Positions 6,987-13,461 of a stretch of 19,596 nt of DNA are shown piece by piece. The stretch is from positions 1 to 19,596 of the forward strand of contig CACZQQ010000101.1 of NCBI GenBank assembly GCA_902783355.1, written 5' to 3'. Origin of the DNA: an uncultured bacterium. Lineage in GTDB: Bacteria > Verrucomicrobiota > Lentisphaeria > Oligosphaerales > Oligosphaeraceae. How positions within the stretch are numbered: position 1 is the first letter of the stretch; each line of letters opens with the position of its first letter. Under the pieces are notes generated by a model. That model saw only the letters and a list, made by a program, of their open reading frames with translations. It was not told where the DNA came from and ran no database searches. Position numbers and translations under genes: made by a program.

Positions 6987-7308
6987 GGCACACCTCCTGC
7001 GCCTTCGTCTGGAGGTCCATGCGTCTTCTCGTCGGCAGAAAACGCAAGCATGATTATCTTAAGTGTCAACACCCGCGCCTGTGCAATTGCGTTCCTCCTC
7101 CCGCGCGAATAGGGGAGGGGGGTTGGGCGGGGGGTACCCACCCCCCGCCCAACCGCCCCTTAAGATAGCACGCCAATCGGCCCTTTTGCGGAAAATCCCA
7201 AACAATCCCCCAAAGGCCTATGCTTTTCGGCGTTTTTCGTCTGCCACGGGAAGGCAGTCCCAATTGCACGGCGGCCCTCGCCCCAATCCCCAGTTCATCC
7301 GTACGCCC
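6987..7308. other. Gene-free region with a nested inverted-repeat element
   Basis: No family-like ORF is recognised in these 322 bases. A 6-bp hairpin ACCTCC/GGAGGT lies at 6992-7016 without a U-tract. The main feature is the nested repeat at 7055-7167. The 9-mer GTGCAATTG (7081-7089) recurs inverted as CAATTGCAC (7261-7269). The remainder must contain the promoter of the PMM-like gene, but I see no convincing -35/-10 pair. Confidence 0.55.
7055..7167. repeat. Nested inverted repeat enclosing a perfect G-rich hairpin
   Basis: Outer arms TATCTTAAG (7055-7063) and CTTAAGATA (7159-7167) are a perfect 9-bp match. Inside is a perfect 15-bp hairpin, GGTTGGGCGGGGGGT (7121-7135) and ACCCCCCGCCCAACC (7140-7154), with a 4-base loop. 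The plus strand at 7112-7134 carries four G-runs of three or more separated by 1-2 bases, so it could instead form a G-quadruplex. No U-tract follows the hairpin. It may be a small repetitive element or a strong structural boundary. Confidence 0.75.
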
Positions 7309-8019
7309 ATGCTGAAAGTCATCGCCTTTGATTTGGACGGAACCCTCACGCAGCACAAGACGCCGCTGTGCCCCGCCAACCGCGCGGCTCTGGAGGCGCT
7401 GGGCCGCAAATACCGCCTGCTCATGGTCGGCGCCGGCCAGGTCATGCGCATCTTCAACCAGATGGAGGGCTTCCCGATAGACATCATCGGCAACTACGGC
7501 CTCCAATACGGCAAGTACAACGCCGCCACCGGACAGATGGAGATCGTGCGGGACGAGCAGCTGCCCTGCGACCGCGAGAGCGTCGCGCGCCGCATCGAGG
7601 CTCTCCGCGTCAAGTACGGCTTCACCGAATATGCGGGCGAGAGCGTGGAGTACCATCCCTCGGGCTGCGTCACCTTCCCCCTGCTGGGGACGAAGGCGAA
7701 GCAGGAGGACAAGCTGGCGTTCGACCCCACCCGCGAGAGGCGCCGCGCCTTCTACGACGACGTGGCGCAGACCTTCAGCGACTACGTCGTCTTCATCGGC
7801 GGCTCCTCCTCCTTCGACTTCGCGCCCAAGCCCTACGACAAGGCCTATGCCCTCGACCTCTACTGCCGCGAAAACGGCCTCGCCCACGACGAGGTCGCCT
7901 ACTGCGGCGACGACTACGGCCTCGGCGGCAACGACGAGGCCGTCTACAAGGCGGACTTCCGCTTCATCCGCGTGGACAACTACCTCGACTTCCCCGCCCG
8001 GGTGGCGTCGCTCCTGTAG
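7309..8019 (+). CDS. Phosphomannomutase-like HAD-IIB hydrolase
   Basis: A 236-residue protein starting at ATG 7309, directly before HAD motif I (IAFDLDGTLT, D8 and D10). Further signatures resemble eukaryote-type phosphomannomutase: GNYGLQYGKY at the place of the ENGL segment, SFDFAPKPYDKAYAL near the SFDVFPxGWDKxYCL segment, and YCGDDYGLGGNDEAVY near the FGDxTxxGGNDxEI metal site. True PMM uses both aspartates for reversible phosphoryl transfer between mannose-6-P and mannose-1-P. Whether this protein is a mutase or a phosphatase cannot be decided here. The reading frame is open upstream to 7063, but that part crosses the hairpin element and looks non-coding. No clear Shine-Dalgarno is seen. 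It is followed after one base by a signal peptidase gene. Confidence 0.82.
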   Translation: MLKVIAFDLDGTLTQHKTPLCPANRAALEALGRKYRLLMVGAGQVMRIFNQMEGFPIDIIGNYGLQYGKYNAATGQMEIVRDEQLPCDRESVARRIEALRVKYGFTEYAGESVEYHPSGCVTFPLLGTKAKQEDKLAFDPTRERRRAFYDDVAQTFSDYVVFIGGSSSFDFAPKPYDKAYALDLYCRENGLAHDEVAYCGDDYGLGGNDEAVYKADFRFIRVDNYLDFPARVASLL

Positions 8020-8020
8020 C

Positions 8021-8533
8021 ATGACCGACGACTCCGAACAGCCCTTTCTGCACCGCTTCCTCTTTCCGAAGCTGAACAGGCGCTTTCTCCTGCGCCTCTG
8101 CCTGGTGGCGGCCGTGGCGTACCTCTTCTTCGGCTACGTCTGCATCCCCTGCGTCATCAGCGGCGCCAGCATGAAGCCCACCTACGGCTCCTTCGGCGTC
8201 ACCTTCTGCTGGTGCCCGTCCTTCTGGTTCGGAAAGGCGGAAGCGGGCGACATTGTGGCGGCTAAATACTTTGGACGCAAGATGTTGCTTCTGAAGCGCG
8301 TCGTGGCGCTGGAGGGGGATGTGGTGGAGTTCCGCCACGGGCAGCTGTACGTCAACGGCGAACTGCGCGAAGGACTCTGGCCGACGTTGGGGCCCTGCGA
8401 CTGGGAGCTGCCGCCGCGCGTCGTCGAGCCCGGCAATGTCTACCTGATAGGCGACAACCGCTCCATGCCCATGGAGAGCCATGTCTTCGGTCAAATCAGC
8501 GCCAAGCGGCTGATGGGCAAGCCAATCTGGTGA
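8021..8533 (+). CDS. lepB: Signal peptidase I
   Basis: A 170-residue S26 peptidase that cleaves signal peptides from exported proteins at the outer face of the inner membrane. One transmembrane helix lies at about 21-40, followed by ISGASMKPT with nucleophile S50, LLLKRVVALEGD with general base K92, and the box VYLIGDNRSMPMESHVFG near the C-terminus. This is the bacterial Ser-Lys type, unlike the His-type homologue at 6585. It is shorter than E. coli LepB and has one membrane helix, as in many Gram-positive SipS-like enzymes. It begins one base after the stop of the PMM-like gene without its own clear ribosome-binding site, so it is probably translationally coupled. The gene symbol is given by family only; a second lepB elsewhere in the genome is possible. 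Confidence 0.92.
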   Translation: MTDDSEQPFLHRFLFPKLNRRFLLRLCLVAAVAYLFFGYVCIPCVISGASMKPTYGSFGVTFCWCPSFWFGKAEAGDIVAAKYFGRKMLLLKRVVALEGDVVEFRHGQLYVNGELREGLWPTLGPCDWELPPRVVEPGNVYLIGDNRSMPMESHVFGQISAKRLMGKPIW

Positions 8534-8537
8534 TTCA

Positions 8538-8543
8538 AGGAGG
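8538..8543 (+). promoter_or_regulatory. Strong Shine-Dalgarno of the gene at 8552
   Basis: AGGAGG lies eight bases before ATG 8552 and starts five bases after the lepB stop. It is one of the few consensus sites in this window and supports the chosen start. Confidence 0.75.
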
Positions 8544-8551
8544 GAAGCGGC

Positions 8552-9040
8552 ATGTTGAAGAGAATCCTTCTGGGCATCGTCCTGCTGGCCGCCCTCGGCG
8601 TGGCGGCCTATTTACTGACCAACACGGAGACGCGGCGCATCCGGAAGCAGCTCGGCGCCATTGCGGAGGCCGTCAGCAAGGAGGAGGGCGAGGGCAACAT
8701 CGCCATGGTCTACAAGATGCAGGTCCTCGGCAACCTGCTGGCCGACCATGTCACCGTCCGCTTCAAGGACTACCCCTACATCGGCGAGACCTCCGGCACC
8801 GAGCTGGTCAGCCTGGCCACGCGCGGCAGAACCTATTTCAAGATGCTCTCCATTGACATACTGGAGGCCGAGATCGACATCTACGCGGAGGGGAAGGCGC
8901 GCGCCCGCTGCGTCGCCAAGGTCGTCAGCGAAGGGCATCAGCGATACAATGAAAAGCACTATTTCGACGCGGAGCTGGCCAAGACCGACGGCAAGTGGCG
9001 CTTCACCTCCTTCCACGAGGACGAGCTGCTCAAGCGTTAG
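8552..9040 (+). CDS. Membrane-anchored NTF2/SnoaL-like protein of unknown function
   Basis: A 162-residue protein with an N-terminal transmembrane anchor or uncleaved signal (about 4-23, ILLGIVLLAALGVAAYLL), then a soluble alpha+beta domain. The domain has an initial helix rich in charged residues (about 26-50) and several beta strands (ADHVTVRF, AEIDIYAEG, ARARCVAKVV). It ends with YFDAELAKTDGKWRFTSFHED, a closing strand pattern common in NTF2-like/SnoaL folds. No catalytic residues can be assigned. It follows lepB by 18 bp and ends 6 bp before the convergent HD gene, with no terminator visible in the gap. Confidence 0.75.
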   Translation: MLKRILLGIVLLAALGVAAYLLTNTETRRIRKQLGAIAEAVSKEEGEGNIAMVYKMQVLGNLLADHVTVRFKDYPYIGETSGTELVSLATRGRTYFKMLSIDILEAEIDIYAEGKARARCVAKVVSEGHQRYNEKHYFDAELAKTDGKWRFTSFHEDELLKR

Positions 9041-9046
9041 GCGGCT

Positions 9047-9688
9047 TCACGCGCCGTAGCATTCGCGGGTGAGCTCGTCGAAGAAGCGCTCCATGAAGGC
9101 GAGGCGCTCGTCGGCAAGGGCGCGCCCGGGCGCCGTCAGCATCTTTTCAGGCAGATGGCGCAGCTTGACGAGGAACTCGCGGTAGGCGGAATCCTCCCGC
9201 CCGTAGGATTCCCCCGCGAGGGCCTCCGCCGCCGTGTTGTGGATGCGCGCCCCCGTCATGCCGGCGAAGTGGAGGGCGCGGGCGAGGCCGATGGCGCCCA
9301 GCGCGTCCAGCTTGTCGGCGTCGAAGAGGACCTGCGCCTCGACGGTGGCGGGGCGTCCCGCGCCGCGGCTGCGGTAGCGGTGGGTGCGGATGCAGGCCGC
9401 CACATGGTGGCGGAAGGCCTCGTCGCCGAGGCCCTCTTTCGTCAATATCTCCTCCGCCAGGGCGGCGCCCACGGCCGCATGGTCGCTCCTCCCCCTGTCC
9501 GCCAGCTCCTGCGGACGGCCGATGTCGTGCAGCAACGCGGCCGCGACGACCACGTCGGCGTCGGCGCCGCAGAGCCGCCCGAGGCGGCACGCCTGCCGCA
9601 GGACGCGCAGCGTGTGGTCCCAGTCGTGCCCCGAGCCCTCCGCCTGGAGGGCCTCGCGGGCGATCGTGCCCAGCCGCGCGAATTTCAC
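9047..9688 (-). CDS. HD-domain metal-dependent phosphohydrolase
   Basis: A 213-residue HD-superfamily protein resembling the YedJ/YpgQ group. Metal-site motifs: GHDWDHTLRV (H21), ALLHDIG (H54, D55), HHVAACIRTHRYR, and LFDADKLDALG. A helix-rich C-terminus contains the EFLVKLRHLPEKM segment typical of this group. Related proteins hydrolyse phosphate or pyrophosphate bonds of nucleotides, but the substrate here is unknown. The start is GTG at 9688, overlapping the cysS stop in a GTGA arrangement, which implies translational coupling to cysS. It is the last gene of the rubrerythrin-perR-metallophosphoesterase-cysS run. Confidence 0.88.
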   Translation of the reverse strand: MKFARLGTIAREALQAEGSGHDWDHTLRVLRQACRLGRLCGADADVVVAAALLHDIGRPQELADRGRSDHAAVGAALAEEILTKEGLGDEAFRHHVAACIRTHRYRSRGAGRPATVEAQVLFDADKLDALGAIGLARALHFAGMTGARIHNTAAEALAGESYGREDSAYREFLVKLRHLPEKMLTAPGRALADERLAFMERFFDELTRECYGA

Positions 9689-11103
9689 TTGCGGACGAAC
9701 TCCGGCCCCTTGGGCGTGTCCTTGACGGTCCAGCCGAGGGCGTCGATCTGCGCGCGCAGCTCGTCGGCCGCCTTCCAGTCCTTCGCCTTGCGGGCCTCGG
9801 CGCGCTTCTGCGCCAATGCCTTCACTTCTTCGGGCACGTCGTCGGCGCCTGCGTCCGGCTCGACGACGGCGAGGACGCTGTCCATCGTCTTCAGGGCGTC
9901 CAGCGCGGCCTTGGCGGCGGCGGCGTTCACGGCGCCGGCGTCCATGTGGCGGTTCATGTCGCGGATGAAGTCGAAGAGGCAGGCGAGGCCGCCGGAGACA
10001 TTGAGGTCGTTCTGGAGTTCGGCGAGGAAGCCCTCCGCGGCCTTGGCGGCGATTCCGGCCAGTTCGGCGGGGCAGTCGCCGGCGGCGCCGCTGGCGGCGG
10101 CCTCCTTGAGGCGGCGGACGAAGGCGTCGATGCGCTGCAGGTTGGCGCGGGCCTCCTCCAGCGCCTGGAAGGAGAAGTTGAGGGACTGGCGGTAGTACGT
10201 ACCTATAAGTACATAGCGGATTTCGCGCCCCGTATAGCCTTTCTGCAGTAAGTCCTTGAGGGTAAAAAAGTTACCTAGGCTCTTGGACATCTTCTGGCCA
10301 TCGACCACCAGATGGGCGCAGTGCATCCAGAGGTTGACGAACTTGCAGCCGTTGGCGGCCTCCGATTGGGCGATTTCGTCCTCATGGTGGGGGAAGCAGT
10401 TGTCGATGCCGCCGCAGTGCAGGTCGAAGGTCTTGCCCAGGTACTTCTGCGACATGGCGGAGCATTCGATGTGCCAGCCGGGGCGGCCGCGCCCCCACGG
10501 GGAGTCCCACGCGACGTCGCCGTCCGCCTCGTCCCACGCCTTCCACAACGCGAAGTCCGCCATGGCGTCCTTCGCGTATTCGTCCATCTTGATCCGGACG
10601 CCGACGCGCATGCTGTCGCGGTCGATCTTGACAAGCTGGCCGTATTTCGGCCACTTCTCGATGGAGAAGTAGATGGACTTGTCTTCGGCCTGGTAGGCGA
10701 TGCCCAGGTCGAGGAGCTTCTGGATCATGGCCTGCATTTCGGGGATGTGGGCGGTGGCGGCGGGATAGACGTCGGCGGGCAGCATCCGCAGGGTCTTGAT
10801 GTCGTCGAAGAAGGCCTCCTTGTAGCGCCTTGTGAAGGCGTCGAGGGGGAGCTTCTCGGCCTGCGAGCCGCGGATGGTCTTGTCGTCCACGTCGGTCAGG
10901 TTCATGACATGCTTGACCTGGTAGCCGGAGGCCATCAGGGTGCGCTTGAGGATGTCCTCGAAGGCATAGCAGCGGAAATTGCCGATATGGGCGAAGTTGT
11001 AGACTGTCGGGCCGCAGGTGTACATCCCGATTTTTCCGGGCTGGAGCGGCTGGCTATCTTCGACGAGATGCGTGAGGGAGTTGTAGAATCTGGGCGTGGC
11101 CAT
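9685..11103 (-). CDS. cysS: Cysteinyl-tRNA synthetase
   Basis: A 472-residue class I aminoacyl-tRNA synthetase that charges tRNA-Cys in the cytosol. Visible: the HIGH-type motif HIGN (39-42), KMSKS (271-275), and the four zinc ligands that read cysteine, C30, C214, H239 and E243. The last three keep the same spacing as in the E. coli enzyme. PGWHIECSAM and HCGGIDNCFPHHEDE are family hallmarks. The C-terminal anticodon-recognition region (about 400-472) ends with WTVKDTPKGPEFVRK. A GAGG lies seven bases before the ATG. It sits 18 bp after the metallophosphoesterase gene and overlaps the HD gene. An essential housekeeping gene inside a PerR-headed run suggests internal promoters may also exist. 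Confidence 0.97.
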   Translation of the reverse strand: MATPRFYNSLTHLVEDSQPLQPGKIGMYTCGPTVYNFAHIGNFRCYAFEDILKRTLMASGYQVKHVMNLTDVDDKTIRGSQAEKLPLDAFTRRYKEAFFDDIKTLRMLPADVYPAATAHIPEMQAMIQKLLDLGIAYQAEDKSIYFSIEKWPKYGQLVKIDRDSMRVGVRIKMDEYAKDAMADFALWKAWDEADGDVAWDSPWGRGRPGWHIECSAMSQKYLGKTFDLHCGGIDNCFPHHEDEIAQSEAANGCKFVNLWMHCAHLVVDGQKMSKSLGNFFTLKDLLQKGYTGREIRYVLIGTYYRQSLNFSFQALEEARANLQRIDAFVRRLKEAAASGAAGDCPAELAGIAAKAAEGFLAELQNDLNVSGGLACLFDFIRDMNRHMDAGAVNAAAAKAALDALKTMDSVLAVVEPDAGADDVPEEVKALAQKRAEARKAKDWKAADELRAQIDALGWTVKDTPKGPEFVRK

Positions 11104-11121
11104 GGGGGGACCTCGTGGGTT

Positions 11122-12315
11122 TCAGGAGGCGTGGTGCAGTTCGACGATGGTGATTTCAGGGGGGACGAGGAAGCGGAAGGGCGGCCCCCAGAATCCCGTA
11201 CCTTGGCAAATATAAAGCCGCAAACCGTTTTCAAGGGTATGGAGACGGCCTGTGCGGTAGGGGTAGGTCAGGGGAATCGAGAGGCTGAAGGGGAAGAGCT
11301 GGCCGCCGTGGGTGTGGCCGCTGAGCATGAGCTGCCAGCCGGGGCAGCCGTCCTTCCGCAGGTCGGGCCTGTGGCGCAACAGGATGTTGAAGGTCTCCTC
11401 GGGGGGCGCGGGGACCTTCTCGCACAGCGCGATGGCCTCGGTCTCCGCCGCCGGGTCGAGCCCCTTGTGGTAGTTCTCTATCCAGACCGCCTGGTCGTCG
11501 ATGGCGGTCAGATGCAGCCAGGGCAGTGGGCTCGCCTCGGGGCGCCCCATGCGGTTGCCCAGCAGCGCGATGCCGGCGCGCTCGTGCCATTGGCGGCTGA
11601 CTTGCCAGTCGGCATAGCCGTCGTGGTTGCCGAAGCTGCCGTATTTGCCGTCGGGGAAGGACCAGGCGGCGAGGCGGTCGCAAAGCGCCGTCAGGTCGCC
11701 GCTGCGCGGCCCGTCGATGAAGTCGCCCGCGTGCAGAAAGAGGCTTGGGCGCCATTCGGCGGCGGCGGCCTCCACCTTGTCCAGAATGGCGCTCCGGTAG
11801 GGCGTGATCAGATGCAGGTCGCTGCACAGCATGATGCGGTAGCCGTCCGCCTCGGCGGGAATCCGCGCATCGGCGACGGAGACGACGCGGACGTTCGGGC
11901 GGCCGGTCTGGAGGAAGCCGACGATGGCCGCCACGAGGACAAGCGCGACGCCCGCAAGGGCCTCCATGCGCCACGGGAACGGCGGCGCGGCGGCGCCCCC
12001 GTGGGCGAGATGGCGGACCAGGCGGAGGACGACGTTGATGGCGTCGCAGAGGAGCATGGCGGTGCCGAACCACAGTTCAAACACCATGAAAGTGGCGCAG
12101 ACGAGGAAGAGGGTGTTTCGGGAGCCCAGGGACAGCGGGAGGAAGTGCCCTAGGAGGGCGAGGCCCCAGCCCAGCAGGAATATGAGGGCGGCGATGGCGG
12201 TGGCCGGCAGGGCGCGCAGGGGGCCTCCTTGGCACCAGGCCATCGACAGATGGAGCCAGACGTAGGCTGTGAAGAAGAGCAGCCCGCTCAATATGAGACC
12301 GCGACCCAGACCCAA
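11122..12315 (-). CDS. Membrane-bound metallophosphoesterase (calcineurin-like)
   Basis: A 397-residue protein starting at TTG 12315. That start has GGAGG six bases upstream and lies 20 bp after the perR stop; the ORF's first ATG (12384) would overlap perR by 49 bp without such a site. The N-terminal third has four to five hydrophobic segments (for example GLILSGLLFFTAYVWL, IAALIFLLGWGLALLG, TLFLVCATFMVFELWF and VALVLVAAIVGF). The catalytic domain has the dimetal motifs CSDLHL (about 164-169), LHAGDFIDG, GSFGNHDGY and SGHTHGGQLFP. This layout matches YkuE/YaeI-type enzymes, some of which act on lipid or UDP-linked phosphodiesters at the membrane. The substrate is not determinable. Confidence 0.87.
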   Translation of the reverse strand: MGLGRGLILSGLLFFTAYVWLHLSMAWCQGGPLRALPATAIAALIFLLGWGLALLGHFLPLSLGSRNTLFLVCATFMVFELWFGTAMLLCDAINVVLRLVRHLAHGGAAAPPFPWRMEALAGVALVLVAAIVGFLQTGRPNVRVVSVADARIPAEADGYRIMLCSDLHLITPYRSAILDKVEAAAAEWRPSLFLHAGDFIDGPRSGDLTALCDRLAAWSFPDGKYGSFGNHDGYADWQVSRQWHERAGIALLGNRMGRPEASPLPWLHLTAIDDQAVWIENYHKGLDPAAETEAIALCEKVPAPPEETFNILLRHRPDLRKDGCPGWQLMLSGHTHGGQLFPFSLSIPLTYPYRTGRLHTLENGLRLYICQGTGFWGPPFRFLVPPEITIVELHHAS

Positions 12316-12321
12316 TGCTGT

Positions 12322-12326
12322 CCTCC
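12322..12326 (-). promoter_or_regulatory. Ribosome binding site selecting a TTG start
   Basis: Minus-strand GGAGG, six bases before TTG 12315 and just after the perR stop. It decides the metallophosphoesterase start in favour of a rare TTG codon. Confidence 0.65.
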
Positions 12327-12335
12327 AGGATAGTT

Positions 12336-12770
12336 TCAGCCGAGGCAAATGGCGGCGCGTGCGGCGGGCGTGCAGCCCGGGCACAGGCCGGAGTAGGAAA
12401 GCGAGGCGGCCTCCACCAGGAAGCCCGCGGGATGCGGCAGGCGCTCCATCTCGGATTCCAGGACGTCGAAGATCCTGCCGCAGGCGCGGCAGCGGAAGTG
12501 TCCGTGGGGGACGGTGAAGCCATCGAAGCGCGCCTCGCCGCAGCCCAGGGCCAGCTGGACGGCCAGCCCGTTCTCCGCGAAGAGGCGCAGCGTGTTGTAG
12601 ACGGTCGTCAGCGAGAGGGATGGGTGCGCCTTCTGCAAGGCGCGGTGGACGGTTTCCGCCGAGGGATGGCAGCGGACACGCTGGATGTATTCCAGAATGG
12701 CGATGCGGGGCGCCGAAGACCGGATGCCGGCCTCCTTCAGCTTCCTGATAGTCATCTGGTGGCTTGCCAT
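12336..12770 (-). CDS. perR: Fur-family peroxide-responsive regulator, PerR type
   Basis: A 144-residue Fur-family repressor. An N-terminal winged helix (about 1-80, recognition segment LSLTTVYNTLRLF) precedes the metal-binding dimerisation domain. The residues forming the regulatory metal site in B. subtilis PerR (H37, D85, H91, H93, D104) appear here as H35, D83, H89, H91 and D102, all shifted by two. The aspartate in ARFD rather than glutamate favours PerR over Fur. The structural zinc site is C94/C97 and C130/C133. PerR with iron is inactivated by H2O2 through histidine oxidation. It lies 23 bp after rubrerythrin, an H2O2-reducing protein, whose promoter carries a PerR-like box, so autoregulation is expected. 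Annotation pipelines may call it simply Fur. Confidence 0.88.
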   Translation of the reverse strand: MASHQMTIRKLKEAGIRSSAPRIAILEYIQRVRCHPSAETVHRALQKAHPSLSLTTVYNTLRLFAENGLAVQLALGCGEARFDGFTVPHGHFRCRACGRIFDVLESEMERLPHPAGFLVEAASLSYSGLCPGCTPAARAAICLG

Positions 12771-12793
12771 GCGTGTCCGCCGCCCTGCGGGCT

Positions 12794-13336
12794 CTATTTG
12801 CCGAAGTAGCGCTTCAGGAGGCCCTCGAAGCCCTTGCCGTGGCGGGCCTCGTCCTTCGCCATCTCGTGGACGGTGTCATGGATGGCGTCGTAGCCCAGCT
12901 CCTTGGCGCGCTTGGCCAGCTCGAACTTGCCGGCGCAGGCGCCGCATTCGGCCTCGGCGCGCATCTTCAGGTTGGTCTTGGTGTCGGCGGTCACGACCTC
13001 GCCGAGCAGTTCGGCGAAGCGGGCGGCGTGGTCGGCCTCCTCGAAGGCGTAGCGGCGGTAGGCCTCGGCGACTTCGGGGTAGCCCTCGCGGTCCGCCTGG
13101 CGGGCCATGGCCAGATACATGCCGACCTCGGTGCACTCGCCGGCGAAGTTGGCCTTCAGGCCTTCCAGAACCTGCGCGTCCACGTCCTTGGCGATGCCGA
13201 TGACATGCTCGGCGACGTAGTTCTGCGCGGCCTCCTGGACCTTGAACTTGGAGCCGGGGCATTTGCACTGGGGGCAGAATTCAGGGGCGGCGTCCCCTTC
13301 GTAGACATAGCCGCAGACAGGGCAGACGAACTTCAT
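12794..13336 (-). CDS. Rubrerythrin, reverse type (N-terminal rubredoxin domain)
   Basis: A 180-residue non-haem di-iron peroxidase that reduces H2O2 in anaerobes. The rubredoxin domain is at the N-terminus (C5/C8 in [10 protein letters not shown] and C21/C24 in [11 protein letters not shown]), ahead of the ferritin-like four-helix domain. Di-iron motifs are [33 protein letters not shown] and [13 protein letters not shown]. Classical rubrerythrin has the opposite domain order, so this is the reverse form known from clostridia. The start is ATG 13336 with AGGAG eight bases upstream; the ORF's first ATG (13378) lies in the loop of a leader hairpin and adds a non-family N-terminus. Electron donors are not encoded nearby. 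It is the first gene of the perR run. Confidence 0.93.
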   Translation of the reverse strand: MKFVCPVCGYVYEGDAAPEFCPQCKCPGSKFKVQEAAQNYVAEHVIGIAKDVDAQVLEGLKANFAGECTEVGMYLAMARQADREGYPEVAEAYRRYAFEEADHAARFAELLGEVVTADTKTNLKMRAEAECGACAGKFELAKRAKELGYDAIHDTVHEMAKDEARHGKGFEGLLKRYFGK

Positions 13337-13344
13337 TTCTCTTT

Positions 13345-13349
13345 CTCCT
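13345..13349 (-). promoter_or_regulatory. Ribosome binding site deciding the rubrerythrin start
   Basis: Minus-strand AGGAG, eight bases before ATG 13336. It supports a protein beginning MKFVCPVCG rather than the longer ORF from 13378. Confidence 0.75.
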
Positions 13350-13369
13350 GGTTGGTGGGTTTGTTCATT

Positions 13370-13387
13370 GCGCGCCATGCGGCGCGC
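13370..13387 (-). repeat. GC hairpin in the rubrerythrin leader
   Basis: GCGCGCC (13370-13376) and GGCGCGC (13381-13387) form a perfect 7-bp stem with a 4-base loop in the predicted 5' untranslated region, between the PerR box and the ribosome binding site. It may stabilise the mRNA 5' end. There is no U-tract. Confidence 0.5.
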
Positions 13388-13396
13388 GGCTAAAGA

Positions 13397-13411
13397 TTGT
13401 AATCGTTACAA
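13397..13411 (-). promoter_or_regulatory. PerR/Fur-type operator box
   Basis: TTGTAATCGTTACAA is a 15-bp dyad: a perfect 6-3-6, or 7-1-7 with one mismatched pair, close to the PerR box TTATAATnATTATAA. It touches the predicted -10 element, so bound PerR would block transcription. The gene for a PerR-type protein lies in the same operon. Confidence 0.75.
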
Positions 13412-13437
13412 AATATCACGCTTTGCGGAAATTGCAA
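13410..13437 (-). promoter_or_regulatory. Predicted promoter of the rubrerythrin-perR operon
   Basis: Minus-strand -35 TTGCAA (13432-13437), a 16-bp spacer and -10 TATTTT (13410-13415), followed directly by the PerR box. Transcription would start near 13403, giving a leader of roughly 65 bases. Confidence 0.55.
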
Positions 13438-13461
13438 GCGGGATGGTGCATTTGCCGTGAA

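Noticed and set aside
10312..12153. 613-residue plus-strand ORF
   Set aside because: It lies antisense to both cysS and the metallophosphoesterase, whose motifs are unambiguous. It has no family features.
13337..13378. 14-residue N-terminal extension of rubrerythrin
   Set aside because: Its ATG lies in the loop of a GC hairpin, and the extension does not resemble the family. ATG 13336 has a consensus ribosome binding site.
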